Shown here: positions 1 through 6,262 of the stretch, piece by piece | How positions within the stretch are numbered: the stretch's first letter is position 1 | How the letters are laid out: each line of letters starts with the position of its first letter | From: JADIYM01 sp964641945 | GTDB lineage: Bacteria; Acidobacteriota; Blastocatellia; UBA7656; JADIYM01 | Length of the DNA: 15,497 bases | Assembly: GCA_964641945.1 (NCBI GenBank) | Contig: CAZXLQ010000103.1 | Location: 1-15,497 of the forward strand | Reading direction: 5' to 3' | Notes under the pieces: model-generated | What the model was told of the DNA's origin: nothing | The model's database searches: none | What the model saw: the letters and a program-made list of their open reading frames with translations, nothing else | Program-made: the position numbers and the translations under genes

Positions 1-124
1 GGCGGAGACGCTCTGCATCGATGGATCGGAACGACAGCCAGACTGCGGAGAGCGCACCTAGGCACACCGCCGTCAGGGCAATCGCAACAAGTGAGCGTCG
101 GTCACCGGGCAATCGATGGAGCAT
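1..124 (-). CDS. N-terminus of a membrane-anchored protein, running off the left edge
   Basis: Reading the minus strand from an ATG at 124-122 gives 41 codons that stay open to the window edge. An in-frame TAG lies three codons upstream, so this ATG is the first possible start of that kind. The product begins MLHRLPGDRRS, followed by a hydrophobic run of about 19 residues (LVAIALTAVCLGALSAVWL) and then a polar, charged stretch (SFRSIDAERLR). This is the shape of a positively charged N-terminus followed by a single transmembrane segment or signal anchor. Such N-termini are common in sensor kinases, chemoreceptors and other anchored proteins, but nothing visible here decides the family. The Shine-Dalgarno signal is weak. 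The gene is divergent from phoH. Confidence 0.6.
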   Translation of the reverse strand, partial: MLHRLPGDRRSLVAIALTAVCLGALSAVWLSFRSIDAERLR

Positions 125-380
125 ACGCGCCTATCGGAACGTCGGAATGTAAGTGCGAGAAGTCGAAACCCCGTGGGGGTCGTTGGCTAGTCGCCCGCTC
201 TGATGCAGCTCGCGAAATGCGGGTGGCCTGCGGGCGACGGGTAGTCTACTCCGGTCACGAGCCTCGTCCCAATGGAGGCGACTCGACCGCAGCATTTTCA
301 CGCGCCATGCCGGTTCACAGAGATGTCACACCGGCCGGATCGCGTACCGCCGTACGTTGGTGCAGACTCACCGCTCACTC

Positions 381-472
381 GCGTCTTTGCGTCTTCCTTT
401 GCGACTTAGCGAGAAACCCTTCAAACGGTCGCAGAAGTTCTCGCAAAGGCGCAAAGGAAGACGCAAAGACGC
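381..472. repeat. Inverted repeat, 35-bp arms, of the GCAAAG-rich type
   Basis: The left arm at 381-415 and the right arm at 438-472 are reverse complements at 33 of 35 positions, with a 22-base spacer. The arms are built from short GCAAAG/GACGCAAAG units. They differ in style from the GC-rich palindromes elsewhere in the window. Comparable GCAAAGACGCAAAG-type repeats are, as I recall, dispersed in many unrelated bacterial genomes. No open frame is associated with it. It could fold into a long RNA hairpin upstream of the phoH promoter, or simply be a mobile palindromic repeat. There is no T-run that would make it a classical terminator. Confidence 0.75.
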
Positions 473-520
473 AAGAGAGCAAGCAAGTCACAGTGACCCA
501 CTACCCCGGAATTGCCTGAA

Positions 521-550
521 TTGACACTCGGCGATCGCCGCGTGTAGGGT
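521..550 (+). promoter_or_regulatory. Predicted sigma70-type promoter of phoH with a palindromic spacer
   Basis: A perfect TTGACA (521-526) is followed after 18 bases by TAGGGT (545-550), which keeps the key T, A and final T of a -10 box. The start of transcription would fall near 557, leaving only a short leader before the Shine-Dalgarno sequence at 564-569. The spacer contains a perfect 12-bp palindrome, CGGCGATCGCCG (529-540), which could be an operator or chance. The promoter is predicted by eye only. Confidence 0.5.
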
Positions 551-572
551 TCGAAGCAGTGACAGGAGGTAT

Positions 573-1556
573 ATGGCAGACAACAACGCGACCCTCCGAA
601 AGATCGTCCTTCCCGAGCGCGGCCTCGAGTCGCTCTTTGGACCATTCGACGAAAACCTGAAGACGCTTGAATCACTCCTCGGAGTCACCGTCACAGTTCG
701 CGGCAGCGACATCGTGATCGAAGGCGATCAGGATGGCGTCGATGCGGTTGAGCGCATCGTCGAGGACTACACGCAGCTGATTCGTGACGGGCAGAAGATC
801 TCGAGTGCCGAGCTCAAGTCGGCGTTCAAGCAGATTGCCGAAGATCGTGCCTACTCCCTGCAGGAGCACATGACGAGCGCCCGCTTCAATCCTTCGGGCA
901 AGAAGCAGGTGACGGCGCGTTCGGCGAATCAACGGCGATACCTCGAGATGATCGAGCAGAACGACGTCGTCTTCGGCATCGGCCCGGCGGGCACCGGAAA
1001 AACCTACCTGGCTGTTGCGATGGCCGTGCACGCGCTTTTCTCGAAGCGCGTGAATCGCATCGTGCTGACGAGGCCCGCAGTCGAGGCCGGCGAGAAACTC
1101 GGATTTCTTCCGGGCGACCTGCAGGACAAGGTCGATCCTTATCTGCGACCGCTCTACGACGCGCTGTTCGACCTCGTCGACTACGAGAAGGTAGCGAAGA
1201 TGCTCGAGAAGAGGGTCATCGAGATCGCGCCACTGGCCTTCATGCGCGGGCGTACGCTAGCGGACGCCTTCATCATTCTCGACGAGGCGCAGAACACGAC
1301 GACCGAGCAGATGAAGATGTTCCTAACGAGAATCGGACTCGGTTCGAAGGCCGTCATCACGGGAGACCTCACGCAGATCGACCTGCCGGCCGGCCGCCGC
1401 TCCGGCCTCATCGAGGCCGAGCGCATCATGCGCGGTATCGACGGCATCGAGTTCGTGACGTTCACCGACCGGGACGTCGTGCGTCATCGCCTCGTGCAGA
1501 TGATCATTCGCGCATACGAAGAGCAGTCGAGGAAGGGGCTCGAGGCGGCACCGTAG
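573..1556 (+). CDS. phoH: PhoH-family ATPase (PhoH/PhoL-like)
   Basis: This is a cytosolic P-loop ATPase of the PhoH/PhoL family, thought to act on RNA or ribosome maturation. Its frequent genetic partner YbeY lies directly downstream here. The 327 residues are normal for the family. Residues 1-105 form the small N-terminal RNA-binding-like domain. Walker A is GPAGTGKT at 137-144, and Walker B is IILDEAQ at 234-240 followed by NTTTEQMKMFLTR. A TGDLTQID motif lies at 263-270 and an arginine-rich RDVVRHRLV at 300-308. The start is fixed by AGGAGG at 564-569, three bases before ATG 573. The stop is followed by four bases and then the ybeY ATG, so the two are probably translationally coupled. No irregularity is visible. 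Confidence 0.96.
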   Translation: MADNNATLRKIVLPERGLESLFGPFDENLKTLESLLGVTVTVRGSDIVIEGDQDGVDAVERIVEDYTQLIRDGQKISSAELKSAFKQIAEDRAYSLQEHMTSARFNPSGKKQVTARSANQRRYLEMIEQNDVVFGIGPAGTGKTYLAVAMAVHALFSKRVNRIVLTRPAVEAGEKLGFLPGDLQDKVDPYLRPLYDALFDLVDYEKVAKMLEKRVIEIAPLAFMRGRTLADAFIILDEAQNTTTEQMKMFLTRIGLGSKAVITGDLTQIDLPAGRRSGLIEAERIMRGIDGIEFVTFTDRDVVRHRLVQMIIRAYEEQSRKGLEAAP

Positions 1557-1560
1557 GACG

Positions 1561-1998
1561 ATGGCGGCCGAAGTCCTCAATCGGCAGCGACGTTATCCGG
1601 TTCGAGCGGGCCGGCTCATGGAGATTGCGGACGCGACCCTCGCCGCCGCCGGGCACGACGGTCGCGACGTGACGGTCACCATCACCAATGACCGGCGTCT
1701 GCACGACCTGAACCTGCGGTTTCGGGGAAAGGACAAGCCGACGGACGTTCTTTCGTTTCCTTACGATGAGCCGGACGGACCCATCGGAGACATCGTGATC
1801 TCGGTGGACCGGGCGGTCGCTCAGGCGGGCGAAAAGCGGCACGACCTGCAGCGCGAGCTCGAGATTCTCGTGCTGCACGGATCGCTCCACGTATGCGGCT
1901 TCGATCACGAGACGGACGACGGCGAGATGGACCGCATCGAACGCCGGCTTCGCCGCAGGCTCCTCGTCCGAAACCAATCGAACGCCGGGGCGCGTTAG
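1561..1998 (+). CDS. ybeY: Endoribonuclease YbeY (rRNA maturation factor)
   Basis: YbeY is a small metal-dependent endoribonuclease involved in 16S rRNA 3'-end processing and ribosome quality control. The protein is 145 residues, within the family's range. The zinc-binding signature H-x3-H-x5-H is complete: H106, H110 and H116 in the segment HGSLHVCGFDH. The family hallmark TDVLSFPYDE lies at 61-70, and GDIVIS follows at 76-81. The gene begins four bases after the phoH stop with only a weak Shine-Dalgarno match, consistent with coupling to phoH translation. The phoH-ybeY order is the widespread bacterial arrangement. The C-terminus ends in a basic stretch (RRLRRRLLVRNQ), which is unremarkable for an RNA-acting protein. 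Confidence 0.95.
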   Translation: MAAEVLNRQRRYPVRAGRLMEIADATLAAAGHDGRDVTVTITNDRRLHDLNLRFRGKDKPTDVLSFPYDEPDGPIGDIVISVDRAVAQAGEKRHDLQRELEILVLHGSLHVCGFDHETDDGEMDRIERRLRRRLLVRNQSNAGAR

Positions 1999-2034
1999 GC
2001 GTTCGCTCGTCCAGCCAACCCGGGAATCCCCTCC

Positions 2035-2041
2035 GAGGAGG
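2035..2041 (+). promoter_or_regulatory. Shine-Dalgarno sequence deciding the start of the coiled-coil gene
   Basis: GAGGAGG lies seven bases before ATG 2049. The reading frame is open further upstream into ybeY. This strong site, plus a hydrophobic leader that begins exactly here, argues for ATG 2049 as the true start. Confidence 0.8.
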
Positions 2042-2048
2042 ACATCGC

Positions 2049-2621
2049 ATGCCGATAGCAGGAGCTCTGGCACTCGCGCTCGCCATATCCGCCGCACCCG
2101 TTGCAGCTGCATCGCAGGATGGTGAATCGTCGACACCGCGATCGATTCAACTGCGAGACGCGATCGTCGACTTGACGGCGGAGGTACGTTCACTGCGAGC
2201 CGAGATTCAGCGGCAGCAGGCCAACGACCCGATCAAGTTCAATATCACGGCGTCGAAGTATCAACTCGTCCTCGTCGACATCCAGCGACTCAAGGGCGAG
2301 GAGAAGGAGATCGTCGAAAGGCTCGCCTACGCGCGCTCTCGCGAGCTCGACGCACAGAACCGACTGGCCAACATACAGGTCGAGCTCGTTGCGCTGGCGG
2401 ACATCAACCGGTCCGACGCCGAGGCACGACTCCGCCGGGCCTTCACCCAGCAACTGTCGGTAGCGCGCGATGAGCTCGCTACGCTGCAGTCGCGATTGCT
2501 TGCAGTCCGCGAGAAGCTCGAGCGTACCGAAGCCGTGGCCGACGCTCTCCGCAAGAAACTCAAGATCCATCCATCGCAGATCGACGAGATCGAACGCGAG
2601 GTGACTTCGCCGGCACCGTAG
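2049..2621 (+). CDS. Predicted secreted or periplasmic coiled-coil protein, function unknown
   Basis: I do not recognise a named family. The 190-residue product starts with a hydrophobic leader (residues 3-20, alanine/leucine-rich) and a likely cleavage site around AAASQ, so export is predicted. The usual positive charge near the N-terminus is missing. Residues 32-59 and 75-172 are rich in E, R, K, Q and L with heptad-like spacing, which suggests two long helices forming coiled coils. A short break around NDPIKFNITASKY (59-71) separates them. No catalytic motif is visible. It sits 50 bases after ybeY and about 70 bases before the cysteine desulfurase start on the same strand, so it may be part of that operon. 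Periplasmic adaptor-like helical hairpins look similar, but the assignment is inference. Confidence 0.8.
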   Translation: MPIAGALALALAISAAPVAAASQDGESSTPRSIQLRDAIVDLTAEVRSLRAEIQRQQANDPIKFNITASKYQLVLVDIQRLKGEEKEIVERLAYARSRELDAQNRLANIQVELVALADINRSDAEARLRRAFTQQLSVARDELATLQSRLLAVREKLERTEAVADALRKKLKIHPSQIDEIEREVTSPAP

Positions 2622-2673
2622 CTCGCGACGGATGGATGCCGATGGACGAACCTGCGAGAATGCCCCTTCGTTC

Positions 2674-2680
2674 AGGAGGT
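2674..2680 (+). promoter_or_regulatory. Shine-Dalgarno sequence pointing to a GTG start for the cysteine desulfurase
   Basis: AGGAGGT lies ten bases before GTG 2690. Upstream in-frame ATGs at 2636, 2642 and 2660 have no comparable site and would add residues not expected in the family, which normally begins within a few residues of YLDNAATT. Confidence 0.7.
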
Positions 2681-2689
2681 CCGATCACC

Positions 2690-3892
2690 GTGCGCCGCAT
2701 CTACCTCGACAATGCCGCCACGACGGCGGTTCATCCGGCCGTCGTCGAAGCAATGCTTCCCTACCTGACCGAGTTCTTCGGGAACGCGAGCTCCATTCAC
2801 TGGTACGGCCAGCAGAGCAAGAAGGCCGTGTCGAAGGCTCGCCGGCAGGTCGCTTCGCTCATCGGAGCTGACGAGAACGAAATCGTGTTCCTGTCGGGCG
2901 GAACCGAGGCCGACAACCTCGCAGTGATTGGCGTCGCGGAGGCCTTCGCCGATCGCGGAAGGCACGTCGTCACGTCGGCCATCGAGCATCCGGCGGTGCT
3001 CAAGGCGTGCGAACATCTTGCGTCGCGGGGATGGTCGATCACTAAGGTGCCGGTGTCGGCCGGCGGGGTCGTCGACGTGGCAGACGTTCGGACGGCAATT
3101 CGCGACGAGACGACCGTCGTCTCGATCATGACCGTCAACAACGAGATAGGAACGATCCAGCCGATCGCGGACATCGCGGCTGTCGTTCGCGAGCGCAAGG
3201 CTGCCGGGCAGGGTCACCTGCACCTGCACACCGACGGTGTCCAGGCCGCCGGAAAAATTCCGGTCGATGTTCGCGACCTGGGCGTCGACCTCCTTTCGAT
3301 CGCCGGGCACAAGCTGCACGCACCGAAGGGCGTCGGCGCGCTCTTCGTCCGCAAGGGTGTAAGGCTGAGCGCCCGGCAGTTCGGTGGTCACCAGGAGCGA
3401 GGGCGGCGGCCCGGCACCGAGGCCGTTCCGATGATCGTTGCCCTCGGAGCGGCGTGCGAGCTCGCCCGGGAGCGAATGGGCGATCGTGGCGTCCACACCG
3501 GCGAGTTGCGGGACCGGCTCGAGTCCGGAATCCGCGATCGCATTCCGAACGTCGGCTTCAACGGTGATCCGGCGAAACGCGTGCCGCACATCGCGAACGT
3601 CAGCTTCGGCGACGTGCACGGCGAAGGGCTGCTCATCTCGCTCGACCTCAAGGGCGTTGCCGTTGCAACGGGCGCGGCGTGTTCATCTGGATCGGTGGAG
3701 CCGAGCCACGTACTCGTTGCGCTCGGGATCGACCGCGAGCGGATTCACGGCAGTCTGCGCTTCTCGCTCTCCGAGTCGAACACGGAGGCCGAAATCGACG
3801 ACGTGCTCGACATTCTCACCGAGGTCATCGAAAAGCTGCGCGTCGACGTCGACGTCGATGCAGGAACGCGAGCCGTCTCGAGCTCCGACTAG
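2690..3892 (+). CDS. Cysteine desulfurase, NifS/IscS class
   Basis: This PLP-dependent enzyme removes sulfur from L-cysteine as an enzyme-bound persulfide for Fe-S clusters, thiolated tRNA or cofactors. With the GTG start it has 400 residues, the usual length. It opens with the signature IYLDNAATT. Other landmarks are GGTEADN at 70-76, the PLP-stacking His in SAIEH (H100), D182 in the HTDGVQ segment, the Schiff-base lysine K208 in AGHKLHAPKG, and the persulfide cysteine C331 in ATGAACSSGS. The class I NifS/IscS layout, with a mobile Cys loop before EPSHVL, is clear. NifS and IscS cannot be told apart from sequence alone, and no iscU, nifU or mnmA lies nearby. The C-terminus ends in a VDVDVD run encoded by a small GTCGAC repeat. 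Confidence 0.95.
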   Translation: MRRIYLDNAATTAVHPAVVEAMLPYLTEFFGNASSIHWYGQQSKKAVSKARRQVASLIGADENEIVFLSGGTEADNLAVIGVAEAFADRGRHVVTSAIEHPAVLKACEHLASRGWSITKVPVSAGGVVDVADVRTAIRDETTVVSIMTVNNEIGTIQPIADIAAVVRERKAAGQGHLHLHTDGVQAAGKIPVDVRDLGVDLLSIAGHKLHAPKGVGALFVRKGVRLSARQFGGHQERGRRPGTEAVPMIVALGAACELARERMGDRGVHTGELRDRLESGIRDRIPNVGFNGDPAKRVPHIANVSFGDVHGEGLLISLDLKGVAVATGAACSSGSVEPSHVLVALGIDRERIHGSLRFSLSESNTEAEIDDVLDILTEVIEKLRVDVDVDAGTRAVSSSD

Positions 3893-4196
3893 GGACATCT
3901 CCGGGCTGCTATCGGTGTCTTCGAAGGCTCGTGACGACTCTGAGCACCCGTGCGTGCGCCCGCAGTGCACCGTCGGCCAACTCGAGTTACAGAACCGCGA
4001 GCGCATGCGGGCGGCCTGCGGACAGTGCCCGTCAAGGCGGACTCCCATTAAGGAAGAAGTGCCGGCTGAGACCCGTCCGCAGGCCGCTCGCTACCGCTCG
4101 CGGTTCTGTAACTGCGGGCGATCTGCCACTGGTGATCTCATCCGTGAGGCGCGTGATGGATCTCGCTACTTCTTCCGGTTCTCGCGCAGTCTCAGC
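3893..4196. other. Convergent intergenic junction occupied by a palindromic repeat
   Basis: This 304-base gap separates the stop codons of two convergent genes (cysteine desulfurase and metallophosphoesterase). I find no coding frame with a plausible start or family. The only structure is the 129-base inverted repeat at 3985-4113. No canonical hairpin-plus-T-run terminator is visible for either gene, so the repeat may serve that role in both directions. Confidence 0.6.
3985..4113. repeat. Large palindromic element, 39-bp arms (GAGCGGTAGCGAGCG family)
   Basis: The arms at 3985-4023 and 4075-4113 are reverse complements at 35 of 39 positions, around a 51-base centre. The outer 19 bases (AGTTACAGAACCGCGAGCG) and inner 13 bases are perfectly paired, and the mismatches cluster in the middle. 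A partial solo copy is found at 5636-5654, and a block related to the left arm at 217-233. At least three sites in 15 kb indicate a dispersed palindromic repeat family of REP-like character. Confidence 0.85.
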
Positions 4197-4955
4197 CTAA
4201 GGAGTGAGTTCCGCACGAGAGAACAACTCGATCATCTGTTGCTCGGGAGGAGGATCGAATATGCACTGGGAGACGAAGTCCTCGGCCTGTGGATAGTTCG
4301 TGGCCCGAATCCGACGTGCCGCGCCGGCCGGATCGTAGTGCGAGCGACGATGGCGCACGCCCGCGTCGAGCAGCAGCCAGCACGCACCCCTCTCACCGTA
4401 CGGCATCCCGACGCTGCCCGCATTGACGACGCGTACGCGTCCCACCATGCGATCGAACTGCATGTGGGTGTGCCCGCAGACGACGACCGGCTCGACGACA
4501 CTCTCGAAGATCGGCTCGAGCAGGCGTTCGGAGGTGGCGTTCGTGAAACACTCCCAGTCGTTTCTCGGCGTCGCGTGGCAGAAGAGCACTTTACCCAGCC
4601 CGGCGACCTCGTGATGAACCGTCGCCTGCCAACCCTCCAGGATTCTCTGTTCCACGCTTCCGAGCTGATTGGCCGTCCATTGCACGGGCTCGCGCCACGC
4701 TTCCTTTGCATCCCGGTACCAGGGCGTCTCGACGCCCGCCATCACGGCCAGAACTTCGCGGTCACCGTTGCCGACGATGAACGACGTCGGAACCTCGAGC
4801 GCCATCAAGCAGGCGAGCGATTCGACTGGCATCGGACCCGGCAGCACGTCGCCGCCAACGACGACGTGATCGACCGCCTCCTGGCGGATCTCTTCGAGTA
4901 CGGCTTCCAGCGCCGGGAGATTCGCGTGAATGTCGTAGATGGCGGCGACTCGCAT
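4197..4955 (-). CDS. YfcE-like calcineurin-type metallophosphoesterase
   Basis: The 252-residue protein has the full set of metal ligands of the small YfcE/MJ0936-type metallophosphoesterases: D8 and H10 (YDIHAN), D36 (GGDVLPGP), N63 (GNGDRE), H127 (CHATP), and H162 and H164 (GHTHMQF). The usual SDIHGN box is altered to YDIHAN, but the ligands remain. After the core, NAGSVGMPYG (178-187) matches the typical end of the active-site region. Substrate is not predictable; relatives hydrolyse phosphodiesters in vitro. No signal peptide is seen, so it is probably cytosolic. A G-rich stretch upstream of the ATG is a loose ribosome-binding candidate. It lies 87 bases downstream of the small secreted protein on the same strand and may be co-transcribed. 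Confidence 0.9.
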   Translation of the reverse strand: MRVAAIYDIHANLPALEAVLEEIRQEAVDHVVVGGDVLPGPMPVESLACLMALEVPTSFIVGNGDREVLAVMAGVETPWYRDAKEAWREPVQWTANQLGSVEQRILEGWQATVHHEVAGLGKVLFCHATPRNDWECFTNATSERLLEPIFESVVEPVVVCGHTHMQFDRMVGRVRVVNAGSVGMPYGERGACWLLLDAGVRHRRSHYDPAGAARRIRATNYPQAEDFVSQCIFDPPPEQQMIELFSRAELTP

Positions 4956-5042
4956 CGTGTGATCCCGAACTCCCCCGTAAACACTTCGCCATTCACAGGC
5001 CGCGCGGCGCCTTAGCCTGCGCGCACTTTCCCGAGTACACCT

Positions 5043-5534
5043 TCAACGTGTGGGCTGCCGGCACCTGCAATGGCTGGCACCGCGGGCAAAGCCGCCAAGA
5101 CCACGACCATCCAACCGCAGTTTTCCCTGCCGGTACCGAAACGCATATATGTGGCCGCTGCTGCAGCAACGCGTCCCAGTTCCGAATGCGACGGTGATTG
5201 AGCGTTTCGTCCGCTCGAATGAATCGAAGAACGCGTAGTGCTCACAATCGTCGTCAGATTGCGCGACTGCTTCGCCAGACAGGAGCTCGAACTCGACATT
5301 CGGTAGCGTCGGAATCCACGCGACGTTGAGACCTTCCATCGAGAGCCGAACCCTCGTGGGTGCTTCGACCCGATCGAATTTGTCGCAGAGTACGTCCCAG
5401 ACGATGGCCGCGCGTTCGTGGTCGGCGATGGGCTCAGCCGCAGGATCGATCGACTGACCGGTGGCGCCGGTCGTATCGAGCAGCGAGGCCACGCAGACCG
5501 CACTGAACGACAACAGGCTCCGGATTACCGACAT
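5043..5534 (-). CDS. Small secreted cysteine-containing protein, function unknown
   Basis: Starting at ATG 5534, the product has 163 residues. The first 27 or so look like a signal peptide (MSVIRSLLSFSAVCVASLL, then ...GATGQS). The frame is open further upstream, but the extension is polar and arginine-rich and unlikely to be coding. The mature part contains six cysteines (C50, C97, C123, C124, C156, C158) and an aromatic beta-rich segment, CCSSGHIYAFRY, near 123-134, which resembles hypothetical exported proteins of environmental bacteria. Even spacing and number of cysteines would allow disulfides. No catalytic motif is recognised. The ribosome-binding site is weak. It lies between the YdeI-like gene and the metallophosphoesterase, all on the minus strand. 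Confidence 0.65.
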   Translation of the reverse strand: MSVIRSLLSFSAVCVASLLDTTGATGQSIDPAAEPIADHERAAIVWDVLCDKFDRVEAPTRVRLSMEGLNVAWIPTLPNVEFELLSGEAVAQSDDDCEHYAFFDSFERTKRSITVAFGTGTRCCSSGHIYAFRYRQGKLRLDGRGLGGFARGASHCRCRQPTR

Positions 5535-5635
5535 GTTCGCTCGAACGTGCGACGGCGACCGATCTTTCGAGTCCTGCTCCGACTCTTGCTGGTCGTGAAC
5601 GATGCGGGTGGTCCCAGTTCGCCCCGTTCTTCGAG

Positions 5636-5654
5636 CCGCGAGCGGTAGCGAGCG
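5636..5654. repeat. Solo partial copy of the GAGCGGTAGCGAGCG repeat
   Basis: The 19 bases CCGCGAGCGGTAGCGAGCG are identical to the reverse complement of part of the right arm of the element at 3985-4113. The copy lies in the 198-base gap (5535-5732) between two minus-strand genes. That gap otherwise shows no gene or clear promoter. Confidence 0.75.
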
Positions 5655-5732
5655 TCCCACGGACGGTCGAACGATTCCGATCTCTTCCGCAGGCCCAACG
5701 GTACTGATGCATCGCGCGCGTGTTTGGCTACA

Positions 5733-6194
5733 TCAGGCGTCGAGGAGTGCCTTTCGCGCACGGCGTAAACGCGTCGCGGGCTGCTTCGCAGATGCGATCT
5801 CTTCACGGAGCATCCTTCGCTGCGCCGCACTGAGTCGATCCCACGCCTTCGCCGCTTCGGGCGATTCGTTGAGCAGGCCCGTGAGCTCATCGGGCAGCCC
5901 GACTGATGCCACCGCAATCGCGATCGTGGGCTTCGAGCCAGTGTCGATGCCGGTCCGGCGGCAATCCTGTTGAGTGATCGTGAGGAACCAGCGGTCATCG
6001 TCCCACTGCACGAGACTGCGACGACCGGCCTGCACCCCATTGATCAGCACGTCCACGGTCGTAGTGCCGTCGAGGCGCCACGCCGACACCAGCCCCGACG
6101 GCACGACCGCATACCGAGGCAGGTCGGGTTGCTTCCGTTCGATCGTGACAGAAAGCTGAACGAAATCCCGTCGGTCCACGCCGACAAGATCCAC
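5733..6194 (-). CDS. YdeI/OmpD-associated-like protein with a DUF1905-like domain
   Basis: The protein has two parts. Residues about 11-97 are a small beta-barrel domain of DUF1905 type, with the pattern VPSGLVSAW...TVDVLINGVQ...WFLTIT. A C-terminal helical YdeI-like tail follows: LPDELTGLLNESPEA from residue 100, WDRLSAAQRR, and the closing AK-x3-TR-x-RR (136-145). Families with this tail are annotated as bacteriocin-protection or OmpD-associated; a molecular activity is not established to my knowledge. No ATG is available. I chose GTG 6194 because an AGG lies seven bases upstream and the beta-barrel begins soon after. TTG 6215 or GTG 6179 are alternatives. The gene follows the response-regulator stop by 68 bases and is probably in the same operon. 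Confidence 0.8.
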   Translation of the reverse strand: MDLVGVDRRDFVQLSVTIERKQPDLPRYAVVPSGLVSAWRLDGTTTVDVLINGVQAGRRSLVQWDDDRWFLTITQQDCRRTGIDTGSKPTIAIAVASVGLPDELTGLLNESPEAAKAWDRLSAAQRRMLREEIASAKQPATRLRRARKALLDA

Positions 6195-6262
6195 AAAGCG
6201 GCCTAACGCCGTCAAGTAGCCCGAAAGACGATTTCGGACTGGACGGAGCGACCGGCCCCGAC

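Larger units (their letters stand above)
125..572. other. Non-coding region upstream of phoH
   Basis: I see no convincing gene in these 448 bases. The open frames crossing it have compositions unlike the neighbouring proteins and no ribosome binding site. It holds a stem with 8-bp perfect arms at 191-198 and 230-237, whose interior contains a 17-base block (217-233) matching 16 of 17 bases of the palindromic repeat at 4005-4021. It also holds a 35-bp inverted repeat at 381-472 and the phoH promoter at 521-550. Confidence 0.6.

Noticed and set aside
91..519. A 142-codon plus-strand open frame upstream of phoH
   Set aside because: It passes through the inverted repeat, overlaps the start of the divergent partial gene and has no coherent protein features.
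1893..2048. N-terminal extension of the coiled-coil gene
   Set aside because: The extension overlaps ybeY and is Arg/Pro-rich. The strong Shine-Dalgarno sequence and signal peptide place the start at 2049.
3438..5015. A 525-codon plus-strand open frame
   Set aside because: It runs out of frame through the cysteine desulfurase and antisense to the metallophosphoesterase. Its translation is rich in Arg, Ser and Thr without motifs, as expected of a GC-rich shadow frame.
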